Shown one piece after another: positions 23,197 to 31,036 of a DNA stretch of 39,868 nt (the first letter of the stretch is position 1; each line of letters begins with the position of its first letter). The DNA lies in contig NZ_JANXRJ010000226.1 in NCBI RefSeq assembly GCF_025353065.1, positions 1-39,868 of the forward strand, in the 5' to 3' direction. Under the pieces are notes generated by a model. The model had not been told where the DNA came from. It did not search any database and saw only the letters and a program-made list of their open reading frames with translations. A program made the position numbers and the translations under genes. The stretch comes from Lapillicoccus sp. (lineage in GTDB: Bacteria; Actinomycetota; Actinomycetes; Actinomycetales; Dermatophilaceae).

Positions 23197-24225
23197 TCAC
23201 CACGTGGGCGCCGCCACGCCCGCTCGCGCGGTATGCCGCGAGAGTGGGCTGCTGACGAAGTGGCCGCGGAAGCGGGAGCCGTCGCCGCGCGAGAAGGCGG
23301 ATCTCACCGTCGACACGCGATCGGCGTAGGTATCAGTGGGGGCCCACCGGGCGAACTCGAGCCCTAGCCGATGAACGCGTTCCTCACGCTGCTTCTCGGC
23401 CAGGACGGCTCGCGCCGCGGCCAGGGCGGAGGGACCGTCCTCGTCGAACTCGCCTAGGTATTTGCCTGCGCCATCAGCCTCACCGACGACGCCTTCGGCC
23501 TGCCACAGACCATCGGTTCGCGCGACGAACTCCCGCTTCTCGTCGAGGACGGTGACCTGGTGCTCGGGCACCGGGATCCCGTCTTTCCACAGTTGGACGA
23601 AGGAGGCCGACTCGAACCAGCTCTCCCGCGCCGGGTCGAGGAGCCACAGCCCGGTGTCGGCCTGCCGGATGGACGGCCACCCACGCTCACGATGACGCTG
23701 CTCGAGGAGTTGCGGCACCGACGTCAGGTGGCGCCGGACGGCCACATCGGCGATGGCTACGGCGTCACCGAGAGGCAAGGTCCGAAAGCAGTCGATCACC
23801 GTCCTGGTCACATCCGTCAGCAGTACCTCACCAAGCATGACCACCTCGTCGGACGACAGCGCACCCGGCTCGAGCCGCGCGAGACCGTTGTGGTTCGCAC
23901 TCCCGGTGTCGTGATCCGTGGTCTGGGTGATCCACCCCGGCAACCGGCTCGGGACCGGCAGCTCATGCCACAACGCAGCACTGTGGTGGCTGACCGCCGC
24001 CCAGGGCCGCTGCCACGAGGCGATCTGAGCGAGCATCAGATGCCGGTCGCGTGCGCTGGCCGCGTCCCAGACCGCGATCTGGACGAAGTAGCCGGCCGCG
24101 ACCCGCCGAATGAGGTCGTCGCGCACCGCCCGTCGAAGGACCTTGGCGGAGACACCGAGGCGACCGGCGTCCTCGAGGCGGAACGCTGGAGGCAGCGCCA
24201 GGAGGGCGTTCGGCAAACTGACCAT
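23197..24225 (-). CDS. AbiEi-like winged-helix protein with PD-(D/E)XK-like C-terminal domain
   Basis: A 342-residue protein. The N-terminus (LPPAFRLEDAGRLGVSAKVLRRAVRDDLIRRVAAGYFV) resembles the winged helix of type IV AbiEi-family antitoxins. A central segment reads DVTRTVIDCFRTL...VAIADVAVRR. The C-terminal part has RESWFES (200-206), VARTDGLW (234-241), GEADGAGKY (248-256) and AEKQREERVHRLGLEFARW (276-294), consistent with a DUF559/Vsr-like PD-(D/E)XK nuclease core (E, D, ExD...K). No AbiEii toxin gene is adjacent. Family members are usually annotated as antitoxins; the nuclease-like residues suggest otherwise. The paralogue at 32484-33515 shares all motifs. ATG 24225 is the only good start. 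Confidence 0.75.
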   Translation of the reverse strand: MVSLPNALLALPPAFRLEDAGRLGVSAKVLRRAVRDDLIRRVAAGYFVQIAVWDAASARDRHLMLAQIASWQRPWAAVSHHSAALWHELPVPSRLPGWITQTTDHDTGSANHNGLARLEPGALSSDEVVMLGEVLLTDVTRTVIDCFRTLPLGDAVAIADVAVRRHLTSVPQLLEQRHRERGWPSIRQADTGLWLLDPARESWFESASFVQLWKDGIPVPEHQVTVLDEKREFVARTDGLWQAEGVVGEADGAGKYLGEFDEDGPSALAAARAVLAEKQREERVHRLGLEFARWAPTDTYADRVSTVRSAFSRGDGSRFRGHFVSSPLSRHTARAGVAAPTW

Positions 24226-24275
24226 GCCGAGACGATGGCAGTGTCTGCCGGCCCGGGTAAGACCACGCCGCGGGG

Positions 24276-24315
24276 CTGTGGATCGTGGGATTTGTGGGAC
24301 GAGGGTGTGGACAAC
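24276..24315 (-). promoter_or_regulatory. Paired TGTGGAY sites upstream of AbiEi-like gene 1
   Basis: CTGTGGATC (24276) and GTGTGGACA (24305) are direct repeats about 29 bp apart. The same pair, about 30 bp apart, lies upstream of the second AbiEi-like gene (33531-33570). They are candidate operator half-sites for autoregulation by the winged helix; they also resemble partial DnaA boxes. Confidence 0.4.
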
Positions 24316-24359
24316 CCGAGGTGAGTCGAGGAGTTGAGCTCAGGCCGTGGCATACCAAA

Positions 24360-24436
24360 CCCGGCTTCTTGCTTCGCAAGGGCCCGTTTTCGCCATCTCA
24401 ACCCTCGCTTCGGGCGCTCTCGAAGCAACAAGCGGG
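24360..24436. repeat. Hairpin HP1c
   Basis: The arms at 24360-24386 and 24411-24436 pair along about 20 positions. The right-arm 15-mer is the exact reverse complement of HP1a's left arm. It lies about 135 bp upstream of the AbiEi-like start codon. The 341-bp gap 24226-24566 holds the paired TGTGGAY sites, this hairpin and the yceI terminator. Confidence 0.78.
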
Positions 24437-24474
24437 TCGTGAGTCGGACCGGGCGTGTCTACACCGCAGACGAA

Positions 24475-24516
24475 GAGGTGGCCGCACCCGACAGGGGGTT
24501 CCGGTGCGGCCACCTC
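24475..24516 (-). terminator. Terminator downstream of yceI
   Basis: Perfect 14-bp inverted repeat GAGGTGGCCGCACC / GGTGCGGCCACCTC (24475-24488, 24503-24516) with a 14-nt loop. It lies 50 bp past the yceI stop on the minus strand and is followed by a weak T-containing tail. Confidence 0.75.
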
Positions 24517-24566
24517 GGTTCGATGTCCCTCGTGGCGCGGTCGGCAGCCGTTCGGGAGCCGGGGCA

Positions 24567-25097
24567 TCAGCCCTTGAGGAGCTCGATGTCGAGCGTGATC
24601 TTGACCTTCTCGGCGACGAGCACGCCACCGCCCTCGATGGCGGCGTTCCAGGTCAGGTCCCAGTCGGTGCGGTTGATCTCGGTGGTCGCCTCGAAGCCGG
24701 CCTTGGTGTTGCCCCACGGGTCGGCCGCGACGCCGTTGAACTCGACGTCGAAGGTCACCGGCTTGGTGACGCCCTTGATGGTCAGGTCGCCCACGAGCGC
24801 GCCGTCGGTGACGCTGGTCGAGACGAAGGTCATCTCGGGGTTCTTCTCCGTGTCGAAGAAGTCGGGGCTCTTCAGGTGGGTGTCGCGGTCGGCGGACCCG
24901 GTGTCCACGGACGCGAGCTGCACCGTGGCGGTGACCTTCGAGTCGGTCGCGGGGGTGCCGACCTCGACGGACCCGGTGAACTCGCTGAACTTGCCGCGCA
25001 CCTTCGCCACCATGAGGTGGCGCACGGAGAACGAGAGCTCGCTGTGCGCGGGGTCGACGGTCCAGGTGCCGGCAGTGAGGTCATTGAGGCTGGGCAT
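24567..25097 (-). CDS. YceI family protein
   Basis: A 176-residue lipocalin-like beta-barrel protein: WTVDPAHSELSFSVRHLMVAKVRGKF at the N-terminus, then DTGSADRDTHLKSPDFFD and LTIKGVTKPVTFDVEF. The family binds polyisoprenoid or other amphiphilic ligands; some members are stress- or base-induced. No signal peptide is present, so this copy is probably cytoplasmic. The ATG at 25097 has AGGAG 8 nt upstream; a 36-residue upstream extension would lack support. Divergent from marR with a shared 112-bp regulatory gap, so MarR probably controls it. Confidence 0.9.
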   Translation of the reverse strand: MPSLNDLTAGTWTVDPAHSELSFSVRHLMVAKVRGKFSEFTGSVEVGTPATDSKVTATVQLASVDTGSADRDTHLKSPDFFDTEKNPEMTFVSTSVTDGALVGDLTIKGVTKPVTFDVEFNGVAADPWGNTKAGFEATTEINRTDWDLTWNAAIEGGGVLVAEKVKITLDIELLKG

Positions 25098-25151
25098 GGG
25101 TGCAGCTCCTAGGAGAGGTCGATCGGTAGAATGGGTGTCGGACGCGGCGGG

Positions 25152-25180
25152 TTGACAACCGGCCGAACAAGATTGAACAT
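25152..25180 (+). promoter_or_regulatory. Candidate marR promoter
   Basis: A perfect TTGACA -35 (25152-25157), a 17-nt spacer and GAACAT as -10 (25175-25180). It lies about 30 bp before the marR start. A palindromic operator-like sequence overlaps the -10. Confidence 0.45.
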
Positions 25181-25184
25181 TAAA
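25173..25184. promoter_or_regulatory. Candidate MarR operator
   Basis: TTGAACATTAAA is an imperfect palindrome (8 of 12 symmetric) in an unusually AT-rich stretch between divergent yceI and marR. MarR proteins often bind such TTnAA-type sites. No footprint-type evidence beyond position and symmetry. Confidence 0.4.
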
Positions 25185-25209
25185 CCATTCGCCCAGAATT
25201 GACAAGGTC

Positions 25210-25725
25210 GTGGACAGGATGACGTCGAGCGGCCCCCGGTGGCTCAGCCGGAGCGAGCAGAGTGCGTGGCGCGCCTACCTGCGTGGCAGCCGGATGCTCG
25301 AGGACGCGCTGGACCGCGACCTGCAGGAGCACGGCCTCCAGCTCACCGAGTACGAGATCATCTCCATGCTCTCCGAGGCCCCTCGTCACCGGTTGCGGAT
25401 GTCGGAGCTCGCCGAGCTGGTCGTGCAGTCCCGCAGTCGGCTCACCCACACGGCGACCCGGCTCGAGAAGCGTGGGTGGGTCGTCCGCGAGCCGTGCGAG
25501 AACGACCGCCGGGGCGTCGAGCTCGTGCTCACCCCCGAGGGTCGTGGCCGCGTCGTCGACGTCTCGGCCGCCCACGTCGAGAGCGTCCGCCGCCACCTCG
25601 TCGACCTGCTGTCCCCGGAGCAGTTCCAGGCCGTGGGCGTGGCGATGGCCCAGGTCAGGGACGCCAAGGAGGACGTCGATCCCTACGAGGACGACGATCA
25701 CGCGGGCATGGCGACCTGGGCCTGA
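25210..25725 (+). CDS. MarR family transcriptional regulator
   Basis: A 171-residue winged-helix repressor. Order: dimer helix WRAYLRGSRMLEDALDRDLQEHGLQLTEYEIISML, recognition region MSELAELVVQSRSRLTHTATRLEKRGWV, and wing REPCENDRRGVELVLTPEGR. No redox cysteine of OhrR type is placed at the N-terminus, so a small-molecule ligand is more likely. Start is GTG 25210 or ATG 25219; AAGG lies 2 nt before the first and 11 nt before the second, so neither is clearly preferred. Divergent from yceI and likely its regulator. Confidence 0.88.
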   Translation: MDRMTSSGPRWLSRSEQSAWRAYLRGSRMLEDALDRDLQEHGLQLTEYEIISMLSEAPRHRLRMSELAELVVQSRSRLTHTATRLEKRGWVVREPCENDRRGVELVLTPEGRGRVVDVSAAHVESVRRHLVDLLSPEQFQAVGVAMAQVRDAKEDVDPYEDDDHAGMATWA

Positions 25726-25803
25726 CGGCCCGCACTGCCGTCCGGCCAGGTCGGTGTGACGCACCAGCCCCGTACGACCGTCGCGGCGCTCAGGTCGGCT
25801 TGC

Positions 25804-25809
25804 GACAAT
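25804..25809 (+). promoter_or_regulatory. Candidate -10 box (GACAAT) for leaderless hemL
   Basis: GACAAT ends 6 nt before ATG 25816. The intervening GGGAGC has too short a spacing to be a normal ribosome-binding site. Confidence 0.42.
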
Positions 25810-25815
25810 GGGAGC

Positions 25816-27183
25816 ATGACTTCGACGGCACCGACCGTGACTTCCGCGACGACGCCCTATCCGTATGCCGCGCCCTTCTCCGAGGCGCTCTTCGACCGCG
25901 CGCTCGAGGTCACCCCGGGCGGCGTCAACTCCCCGGTGCGGGCGTTCCGCGCCGTCGGCGGCACCCCCCGCTTCATGGCCTCGGCCCGGGGCCCATGGCT
26001 CGTCGACGTCGACGGCCGCCGCTACGTCGACCTCATCTGCTCCTGGGGTCCGATGATCCTCGGCCACGCCCACCCCGACGTCGTGGCCGCCGTGCAGGAC
26101 GCCGCGACACGAGGCTTCAGCTTCGGCACCCCCTCGGAGAACGAGGTCGCCCTCGCGGAGGAGATCGTCTCCCGCGTCGCGCCGGTCGAGCAGGTGCGGC
26201 TCGTCAACAGCGGCACCGAGGCGACGATGACGGCGATCCGGCTCGCCCGCGGCTACACCGGTCGCTCGGTCATCGTGAAGTTCGCCGGCTGCTACCACGG
26301 GCACGTCGACTCGCTGCTCGCCGCGGCGGGCTCGGGGGTTGCGACCTTCGGGCTCCCCGACTCCGCCGGCGTCCCCGCCTCGTCGGCTGCTGAGACGATC
26401 GTGTTGCCCTACAACGACATCGGCGCCCTCGAGGCGGCGTTCGCCGAGCGCGGGGGAGAGATCGCCGCGGTCATCACCGAGGCAGCCGCCGGCAACATGG
26501 GCGTCGTCCCGCCGGGTCCCGGCTTCACCGAGGCGCTGCGCCGGGTCACGAGCGCCCACGGCGCGCTGCTGGTCTCCGACGAGGTGATGACAGGGTTTCG
26601 CTGCTCCCCCTCGGGCTACTACGGCCTCGAGGGCCCGTATGCCGGTGGCCCCCCCGACCTGTTCACCTTCGGCAAGGTCATGGGTGGCGGCTTCCCCGCG
26701 GCGGCCTTCGGCGGTCGGGCCTACGTGATGGCGATGCTGTCGCCCGTCGGCCCGGTATACCAGGCCGGCACCCTCTCCGGGAACCCCGTCGCGACCGCCG
26801 CCGGCCTCGCGACTCTCCGCGGCTGCACCAGTGAGGTCTACGACCGGCTCGACGTCGTCAGCCGCACGATCGCCGACGCGGCGTCGAGCCAGCTGACCGC
26901 CGCCGGTGTGCCGCACGTCGTCCAGTGGGCCGGCTCGATGTTCAGCGTCTTCTTCCGCGACGCCCCGGTGCGGAACTACGACGACGCCAGGGCGCAGTCG
27001 ACACAAGCGTTTACGGCGTTCTTCCACTCCATGCTCAGCCAGGGGGTCCACCTGCCGCCGAGCGCGTTCGAGGCGTGGTTCGTCAGCGCCGCCCACGACG
27101 ACGAGGCAGTCGACAGCGTGATCCGCGCGCTTCCGGACGCAGCCCGGGCCGCGGCCCGAGAGTTTGACACAATCGCGTCATGA
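25816..27183 (+). CDS. hemL: Glutamate-1-semialdehyde 2,1-aminomutase
   Basis: Converts glutamate-1-semialdehyde, the HemA product, into 5-aminolevulinate. PLP-dependent fold type I enzyme of about 455 residues: [12 protein letters not shown] near the start, [24 protein letters not shown], the cofactor-binding [12 protein letters not shown], and the Schiff-base lysine in [19 protein letters not shown] chose ATG 25816 over an in-frame GTG at 25756, which would add 20 residues without family similarity. The stop overlaps the next gene's ATG. It stands apart from the rex-hem operon but supplies the same pathway. Confidence 0.94.
   Translation: MTSTAPTVTSATTPYPYAAPFSEALFDRALEVTPGGVNSPVRAFRAVGGTPRFMASARGPWLVDVDGRRYVDLICSWGPMILGHAHPDVVAAVQDAATRGFSFGTPSENEVALAEEIVSRVAPVEQVRLVNSGTEATMTAIRLARGYTGRSVIVKFAGCYHGHVDSLLAAAGSGVATFGLPDSAGVPASSAAETIVLPYNDIGALEAAFAERGGEIAAVITEAAAGNMGVVPPGPGFTEALRRVTSAHGALLVSDEVMTGFRCSPSGYYGLEGPYAGGPPDLFTFGKVMGGGFPAAAFGGRAYVMAMLSPVGPVYQAGTLSGNPVATAAGLATLRGCTSEVYDRLDVVSRTIADAASSQLTAAGVPHVVQWAGSMFSVFFRDAPVRNYDDARAQSTQAFTAFFHSMLSQGVHLPPSAFEAWFVSAAHDDEAVDSVIRALPDAARAAAREFDTIAS
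27168..27173 (+). promoter_or_regulatory. Candidate internal -10 box (CACAAT) before 27180
   Basis: CACAAT lies within the last codons of hemL and ends 6 nt before the ATG of the histidine phosphatase. It could give a leaderless internal transcript of the ccs operon independent of hemL. Confidence 0.35.
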
Positions 27184-27833
27184 CCACCCCGGAGTCCGAG
27201 CGCACCACCGTGCACCTCATGCGCCACGGGGAGGTCCACAACCCCGAGGGCGTGCTCTACGGCCGGCTTCCCGGCTACCACCTGAGCGAGCTCGGTCGGG
27301 AGATGGCAGAGACGGTCGCGCGGCACCTCGCCGACCACGACGTCGTGCGGGTCGTCGCGTCGTCGCTCGAGCGCGCCCAGGAGACCGCGACCCCGGTCGC
27401 CGAGTCACACGGCATACCGATCACGACCGACGACCGGGTGATCGAGGCGGGCAACTGGTTCGAGGGGCGCACCTTCGGCGTCGGGGACGGAGCGCTCACC
27501 AAGCCCTCGGTCTGGCCCAAGCTCATCAACCCGTTCAAGCCGAGCTGGGGCGAGCCCTACGCCGAGATCGCCGCGCGGATGATCAGTGCGATCGACGACG
27601 CCCGCGCCCAGGGACGTGGCCACGAGGTCGTCCTCGTCTCGCACCAGCTGCCCGTGTGGACGGTCCGCAACAAGCTCGAGGGCAAGCGGCTGTGGCACGA
27701 CCCGCGTCGGCGCGAGTGCTCGCTGGCCTCCCTGACCTCGCTCGACTACGAGGGCGACACGCTCCGCTCGATCACCTACAGCGAGCCGGCAGCCGGGTTG
27801 CTCGAGAGGGCCCGCAAGAAGGCGGGCGCATGA
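27180..27833 (+). CDS. Histidine phosphatase (phosphoglycerate mutase-like) family protein
   Basis: A 217-residue protein with the catalytic RHG motif in [14 protein letters not shown] and the second-half [17 protein letters not shown] histidine. [12 protein letters not shown] binds phosphate. The substrate is unknown; the family ranges from glycolytic mutases to broad phosphatases. ATG 27180 overlaps the hemL stop (ATGA), and its own stop overlaps the tlpA-like gene (ATGA), so it is embedded in the heme/cytochrome operon. Confidence 0.87.
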   Translation: MTTPESERTTVHLMRHGEVHNPEGVLYGRLPGYHLSELGREMAETVARHLADHDVVRVVASSLERAQETATPVAESHGIPITTDDRVIEAGNWFEGRTFGVGDGALTKPSVWPKLINPFKPSWGEPYAEIAARMISAIDDARAQGRGHEVVLVSHQLPVWTVRNKLEGKRLWHDPRRRECSLASLTSLDYEGDTLRSITYSEPAAGLLERARKKAGA

Positions 27834-28480
27834 CCCTCGACGCCAACCGCCCAGCTCCCGTATGCCGCGTGCCCGGCCGACGTCGTCGCCTGGCGGCTGC
27901 GACCCTGGTGACGCTCACCCTGTTGTCCGTCGCCGCCTGCTCCAGCGACCCCAACTCCATTGCGGCGCAGGCCAAAGCGGGCGACAACAAGGGCTTCGTC
28001 GCCGGGGACGGGACGGTCGAGCAGCTCGCCGTGCCGCAGCGGGGCGCGCCCCTCCAGCTCACTGGCACGACGGTGACCGGAGCCGACTGGTCGATGGCCA
28101 AGGACGCCGGCGGCAAGGTCGTCGTCGTCAACGTCTGGGGCTCCTGGTGCGGCCCGTGCGTCGAGGAGATGCCACACCTGCAGACGGTGTGGTCGGCCTA
28201 CGCTGCGGCCAAGAAGCCGGTCGCCTTCATCGGCGTGGACATCAACGAGCCCCCCGCCACGGGGGCGAGCTTCCTTCAGGTCAACGGCGTCACCTACCCC
28301 TCGATCAACAACCAGGCCAGCAACGCCCAGCCGATGCTCGCCCTGCAGGGCAAGGCGGCGGCAACCCCGACGACACTGGTGCTCGACCGGCAGGGGCGTA
28401 TTGCCGCCCGCGTGCTCGGCGCCACGACCGTGAGCACGCTGACCGCTCTCGTCGACGACGTGCTTGCCGAGAAGGCCTGA
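27830..28480 (+). CDS. TlpA/ResA-like thioredoxin lipoprotein
   Basis: A 216-residue extracytoplasmic thiol-disulfide oxidoreductase. After a charged N-terminus, a hydrophobic stretch ends in the lipobox LSVAAC, so the protein is probably lipid-anchored at Cys. The thioredoxin domain has VNVWGSWCGPCVEEMPHLQ with the WCGPC active site. ResA-type proteins reduce apocytochrome c cysteines before heme attachment. It directly precedes ccdA, resB and ccsB, fitting System II cytochrome c biogenesis. Confidence 0.9.
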   Translation: MTLDANRPAPVCRVPGRRRRLAAATLVTLTLLSVAACSSDPNSIAAQAKAGDNKGFVAGDGTVEQLAVPQRGAPLQLTGTTVTGADWSMAKDAGGKVVVVNVWGSWCGPCVEEMPHLQTVWSAYAAAKKPVAFIGVDINEPPATGASFLQVNGVTYPSINNQASNAQPMLALQGKAAATPTTLVLDRQGRIAARVLGATTVSTLTALVDDVLAEKA

Positions 28481-28508
28481 GCCGCAACGTGATCCGAAGA
28501 CCACCCCC

Positions 28509-29294
28509 ATGCTGACCCTCGCCTCCTCCCTGCCCCAGGACTCGATGATCGCGACCGGGGCGCTGCCGATAGCACTCGTCGTGGCCCTTGCCGCGGGGTT
28601 CGTCTCCTTCGCTTCACCCTGCGTCCTCCCACTGGTCCCCGGCTTCCTCGGTTACGTCACCGGATTGTCCGACGTCGCGCTCGAGCAGCGTCGACGCTCA
28701 CGGCTCGTCCTCGGGGCGCTGCTCTTCGTGCTCGGCTTCGCCGCGGTCTTCATCGTGCTCACCGCACTCTTCGCCTCCGCGGTGAGCCTCACCCTCCGGT
28801 CCCACCTCGACGTCCTCACCCGGGTCGGCGGTGTTGTCGTCATCGTCATGGCGGTGGCCTTCCTCGGGCTCGGCGCTCGCGCCGGCCTGCAGCGGTCGGC
28901 GGCCCCCCGGTGGCGCGCCCCCGCCGGCCTCGTCGGTGCCCCGCTGCTCGGCGCCATCTTCGCCCTGACCTGGGCGCCGTGCACCGGGCCGACCCTCGCC
29001 GCCATCCTCGCGCTCACGACGCCACTGTCGGCCGACGGCGGCGGGGTCGGCCGCGGCATACTGCTCGCGGTGGCCTACTCGCTCGGGCTGGGCGTGCCGT
29101 TCCTGCTGATCGCCGCGGGATACTCGAAGGCGGGCACCACCAGCGAGTGGCTGCGCCGCCACCAGCGCCCCATCCACCTCTTCGGCGGCGGCCTGCTGCT
29201 CCTGCTGGGCGTGCTCATGGCCACGGGCCTGTGGAACACCTGGATGGTCTGGGTGCAGGCCCATCTCGTCAACTCGTTCGTGACGGTCCTCTGA
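28509..29294 (+). CDS. ccdA: Cytochrome c biogenesis protein CcdA
   Basis: A 261-residue membrane protein with about six transmembrane helices. The two conserved cysteines lie in FASPCVLPLVPGFLGY and TWAPCTGPTLAAIL. CcdA carries electrons from cytosolic thioredoxin across the membrane to the TlpA/ResA-like protein. I chose ATG 28509; the open frame begins at 28464 but those residues are hydrophilic and lie within the tlpA stop region. The stop overlaps resB (TGATG). Confidence 0.92.
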   Translation: MLTLASSLPQDSMIATGALPIALVVALAAGFVSFASPCVLPLVPGFLGYVTGLSDVALEQRRRSRLVLGALLFVLGFAAVFIVLTALFASAVSLTLRSHLDVLTRVGGVVVIVMAVAFLGLGARAGLQRSAAPRWRAPAGLVGAPLLGAIFALTWAPCTGPTLAAILALTTPLSADGGGVGRGILLAVAYSLGLGVPFLLIAAGYSKAGTTSEWLRRHQRPIHLFGGGLLLLLGVLMATGLWNTWMVWVQAHLVNSFVTVL

Positions 29295-31024
29295 TGTCGA
29301 CGCGCACCACGCCCCAGACCCCGGCCCCGCCGGAGACCGCGCCCTCGACGCCCTCGTCACCGCCGCCACGGGGGCCGATCACGCAGCCGCGACTCGGCCC
29401 TCTCGGCTGGGCGCGCTGGGCCTGGCGCCAGCTCACCTCGATGCGCACCGCCCTCTTCCTGCTCCTGCTGCTGTCCGTCGGCGCGGTGCCCGGGTCGATC
29501 TTCCCGCAGCGCTCGATCGACGCGGTCAAGGTCACCGACTACATCGTGGCGCACGCCACGAGCGGCCCGATCCTCGACCGGCTCGGGTTCTTCGACGTCT
29601 ACGCCTCACCCTGGTTCTCGGCGATCTACCTCCTGCTCGTCGTCTCGCTGATCGGCTGCATCGTCCCCCGCAGCCGGATCCACTGGCACACCCTGCGCTC
29701 GAAGCCCCCGCGCGCACCGAAGCGACTCGAGCGTCTCGACGAGCACGTCACCTTCACGTATGCCGGTGAGCCGGCCCAGGTGCTGGAGGCCGCACGAAAG
29801 CTGTTGCGGCGTCAGCGATTCCGAGTGGTCGTCAACGCCGACGACTCAGTCAGTGCCGAGAACGGCTACCTCCGCGAGACCGGCAACCTCGTCTTCCACA
29901 TCGCCATCTGCGTGATCATCGTCGGAGTGGCGATCGGGCACCTCTTCAGCTTCAGGGGCGACGTCATCGTCACCGAGGGCGAGGCGTTCTCGTCGACGGT
30001 CTCGTCCTACAACTCCGTCATCCCGGGCCCGCTGACCAACCTCGACCAGCTGCCCCCCTTCACGATCGACCTGCAGAAGCTCGACGTGAAGTTCGAGGAA
30101 CAGGCCCGGGGCGCGCAGCTGGGGGCGCCGCGCGAGTTCACCGCGCACGTCCAGACCACCGAGAAGCCCGGCGACCAGCCGCAGCAGCAGACGATCAGCC
30201 CCAACCACCCGATCACCCTCGACGGCACGGAGGTCTTCCTCCTCGGCAACGGCTATGCGCCGGTGGTGACCGTCAAGGACACCAAGGGCCACGTCCTCTA
30301 CAGCCAGGCGACGCCATTCCTGGCCCAGGACAACAACTACACCTCGACCGGTGCCATCAAGGTCGGGTCCGCGCGGCCGAAGCAGCTGGCGTTCAGCGGG
30401 TTCTTCCTGCCCACGGCCGAGCCGACCTACGCCAACGGACCGGTGTCGATCTTCCCCGACGACCAGAATCCCGAGCTGGCGCTCTCGATCTGGGAGGGTG
30501 ACCTCTACCCCGGCGGCAGGCCCCAGTCGGTCTACACCCTCAACACGGCGCAGCTCTCCCAGGTGACGAAGGCCGACGGCAGCCCGCTGCTCATCCGGCT
30601 GAAGCCCGGCCAGACCTTCACCCTCCCGGGTGACCGGGGCACGATCAGCTTCGACTCGGTGGCGAGGTGGGCCGGGTTGTCGGCGCGCGTCGACCCGGGT
30701 CAGGGGCTGACCCTCGCGGCCGCCCTGTTGACCCTCCTCGGGCTGCTCGCGACGCTGCTGGTGCGCCGTCGACGGGTCTTCGTCCGTGCGGTGGCCGCCC
30801 CGGACGACCCCTCCGACGCTCCTGCGACCGGGCCGGCCGAGGCGCTGGCGATCCGGCGGGCTGATGGTGCCGACATGCATACCCACTCCCAGCCCTCGAG
30901 GGCGGGGGAGGTTTCCGCCGCAGGTGCGATTCCGCGTACCGTGGTAACGATCGGTGGCCTCGCCAAGAACGCCGATCCCGGTCTCGGGACGCTGCTCATC
31001 CGGCTGCGCGACGAGTTGACTTAA
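29294..31024 (+). CDS. resB: Cytochrome c biogenesis protein ResB (Ccs1)
   Basis: A 576-residue System II component. After a Pro-rich cytoplasmic N-terminus, LGWARWAWRQLTSMRTALFLLLLLS starts the first membrane helix, FSAIYLLLVVSLIGCIVPR the second, and FHIAICVIIVGVAIGHLF the third. A large extracytoplasmic domain (about 220-480) follows, then a final helix (LTLAAALLTLLGLLATLL). ResB/CcsA together export heme and attach it to apocytochrome c. Start overlaps ccdA. Confidence 0.92.
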   Translation: MSTRTTPQTPAPPETAPSTPSSPPPRGPITQPRLGPLGWARWAWRQLTSMRTALFLLLLLSVGAVPGSIFPQRSIDAVKVTDYIVAHATSGPILDRLGFFDVYASPWFSAIYLLLVVSLIGCIVPRSRIHWHTLRSKPPRAPKRLERLDEHVTFTYAGEPAQVLEAARKLLRRQRFRVVVNADDSVSAENGYLRETGNLVFHIAICVIIVGVAIGHLFSFRGDVIVTEGEAFSSTVSSYNSVIPGPLTNLDQLPPFTIDLQKLDVKFEEQARGAQLGAPREFTAHVQTTEKPGDQPQQQTISPNHPITLDGTEVFLLGNGYAPVVTVKDTKGHVLYSQATPFLAQDNNYTSTGAIKVGSARPKQLAFSGFFLPTAEPTYANGPVSIFPDDQNPELALSIWEGDLYPGGRPQSVYTLNTAQLSQVTKADGSPLLIRLKPGQTFTLPGDRGTISFDSVARWAGLSARVDPGQGLTLAAALLTLLGLLATLLVRRRRVFVRAVAAPDDPSDAPATGPAEALAIRRADGADMHTHSQPSRAGEVSAAGAIPRTVVTIGGLAKNADPGLGTLLIRLRDELT

Positions 31025-31036
31025 AGGACGATGAGG

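Larger units (their letters stand above)
23115..24436 (-). mobile_element. Candidate hairpin-bounded AbiEi/nuclease cassette 1
   Basis: One protein gene (23197-24225) lies between two related long palindromes, HP1b and HP1c; a third, HP1a, flanks the neighbouring methyltransferase. The arrangement mirrors cassette 2 at 32397-33651. It recalls REP/RAYT elements, but the protein is not a transposase of that type. Mobility is inferred, and no target duplication was identified. Confidence 0.45.

Noticed and set aside
23197-24225. Complete type IV AbiE toxin-antitoxin operon
   Set aside because: No AbiEii nucleotidyltransferase toxin is encoded next to either AbiEi-like gene, so I did not call a toxin-antitoxin system.
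25180-27096. 638-codon minus-strand frame opposite marR and hemL
   Set aside because: Shadow of hemL and marR in the complementary frame; no motifs and composition skewed to Arg, Gly, Asp and Glu.
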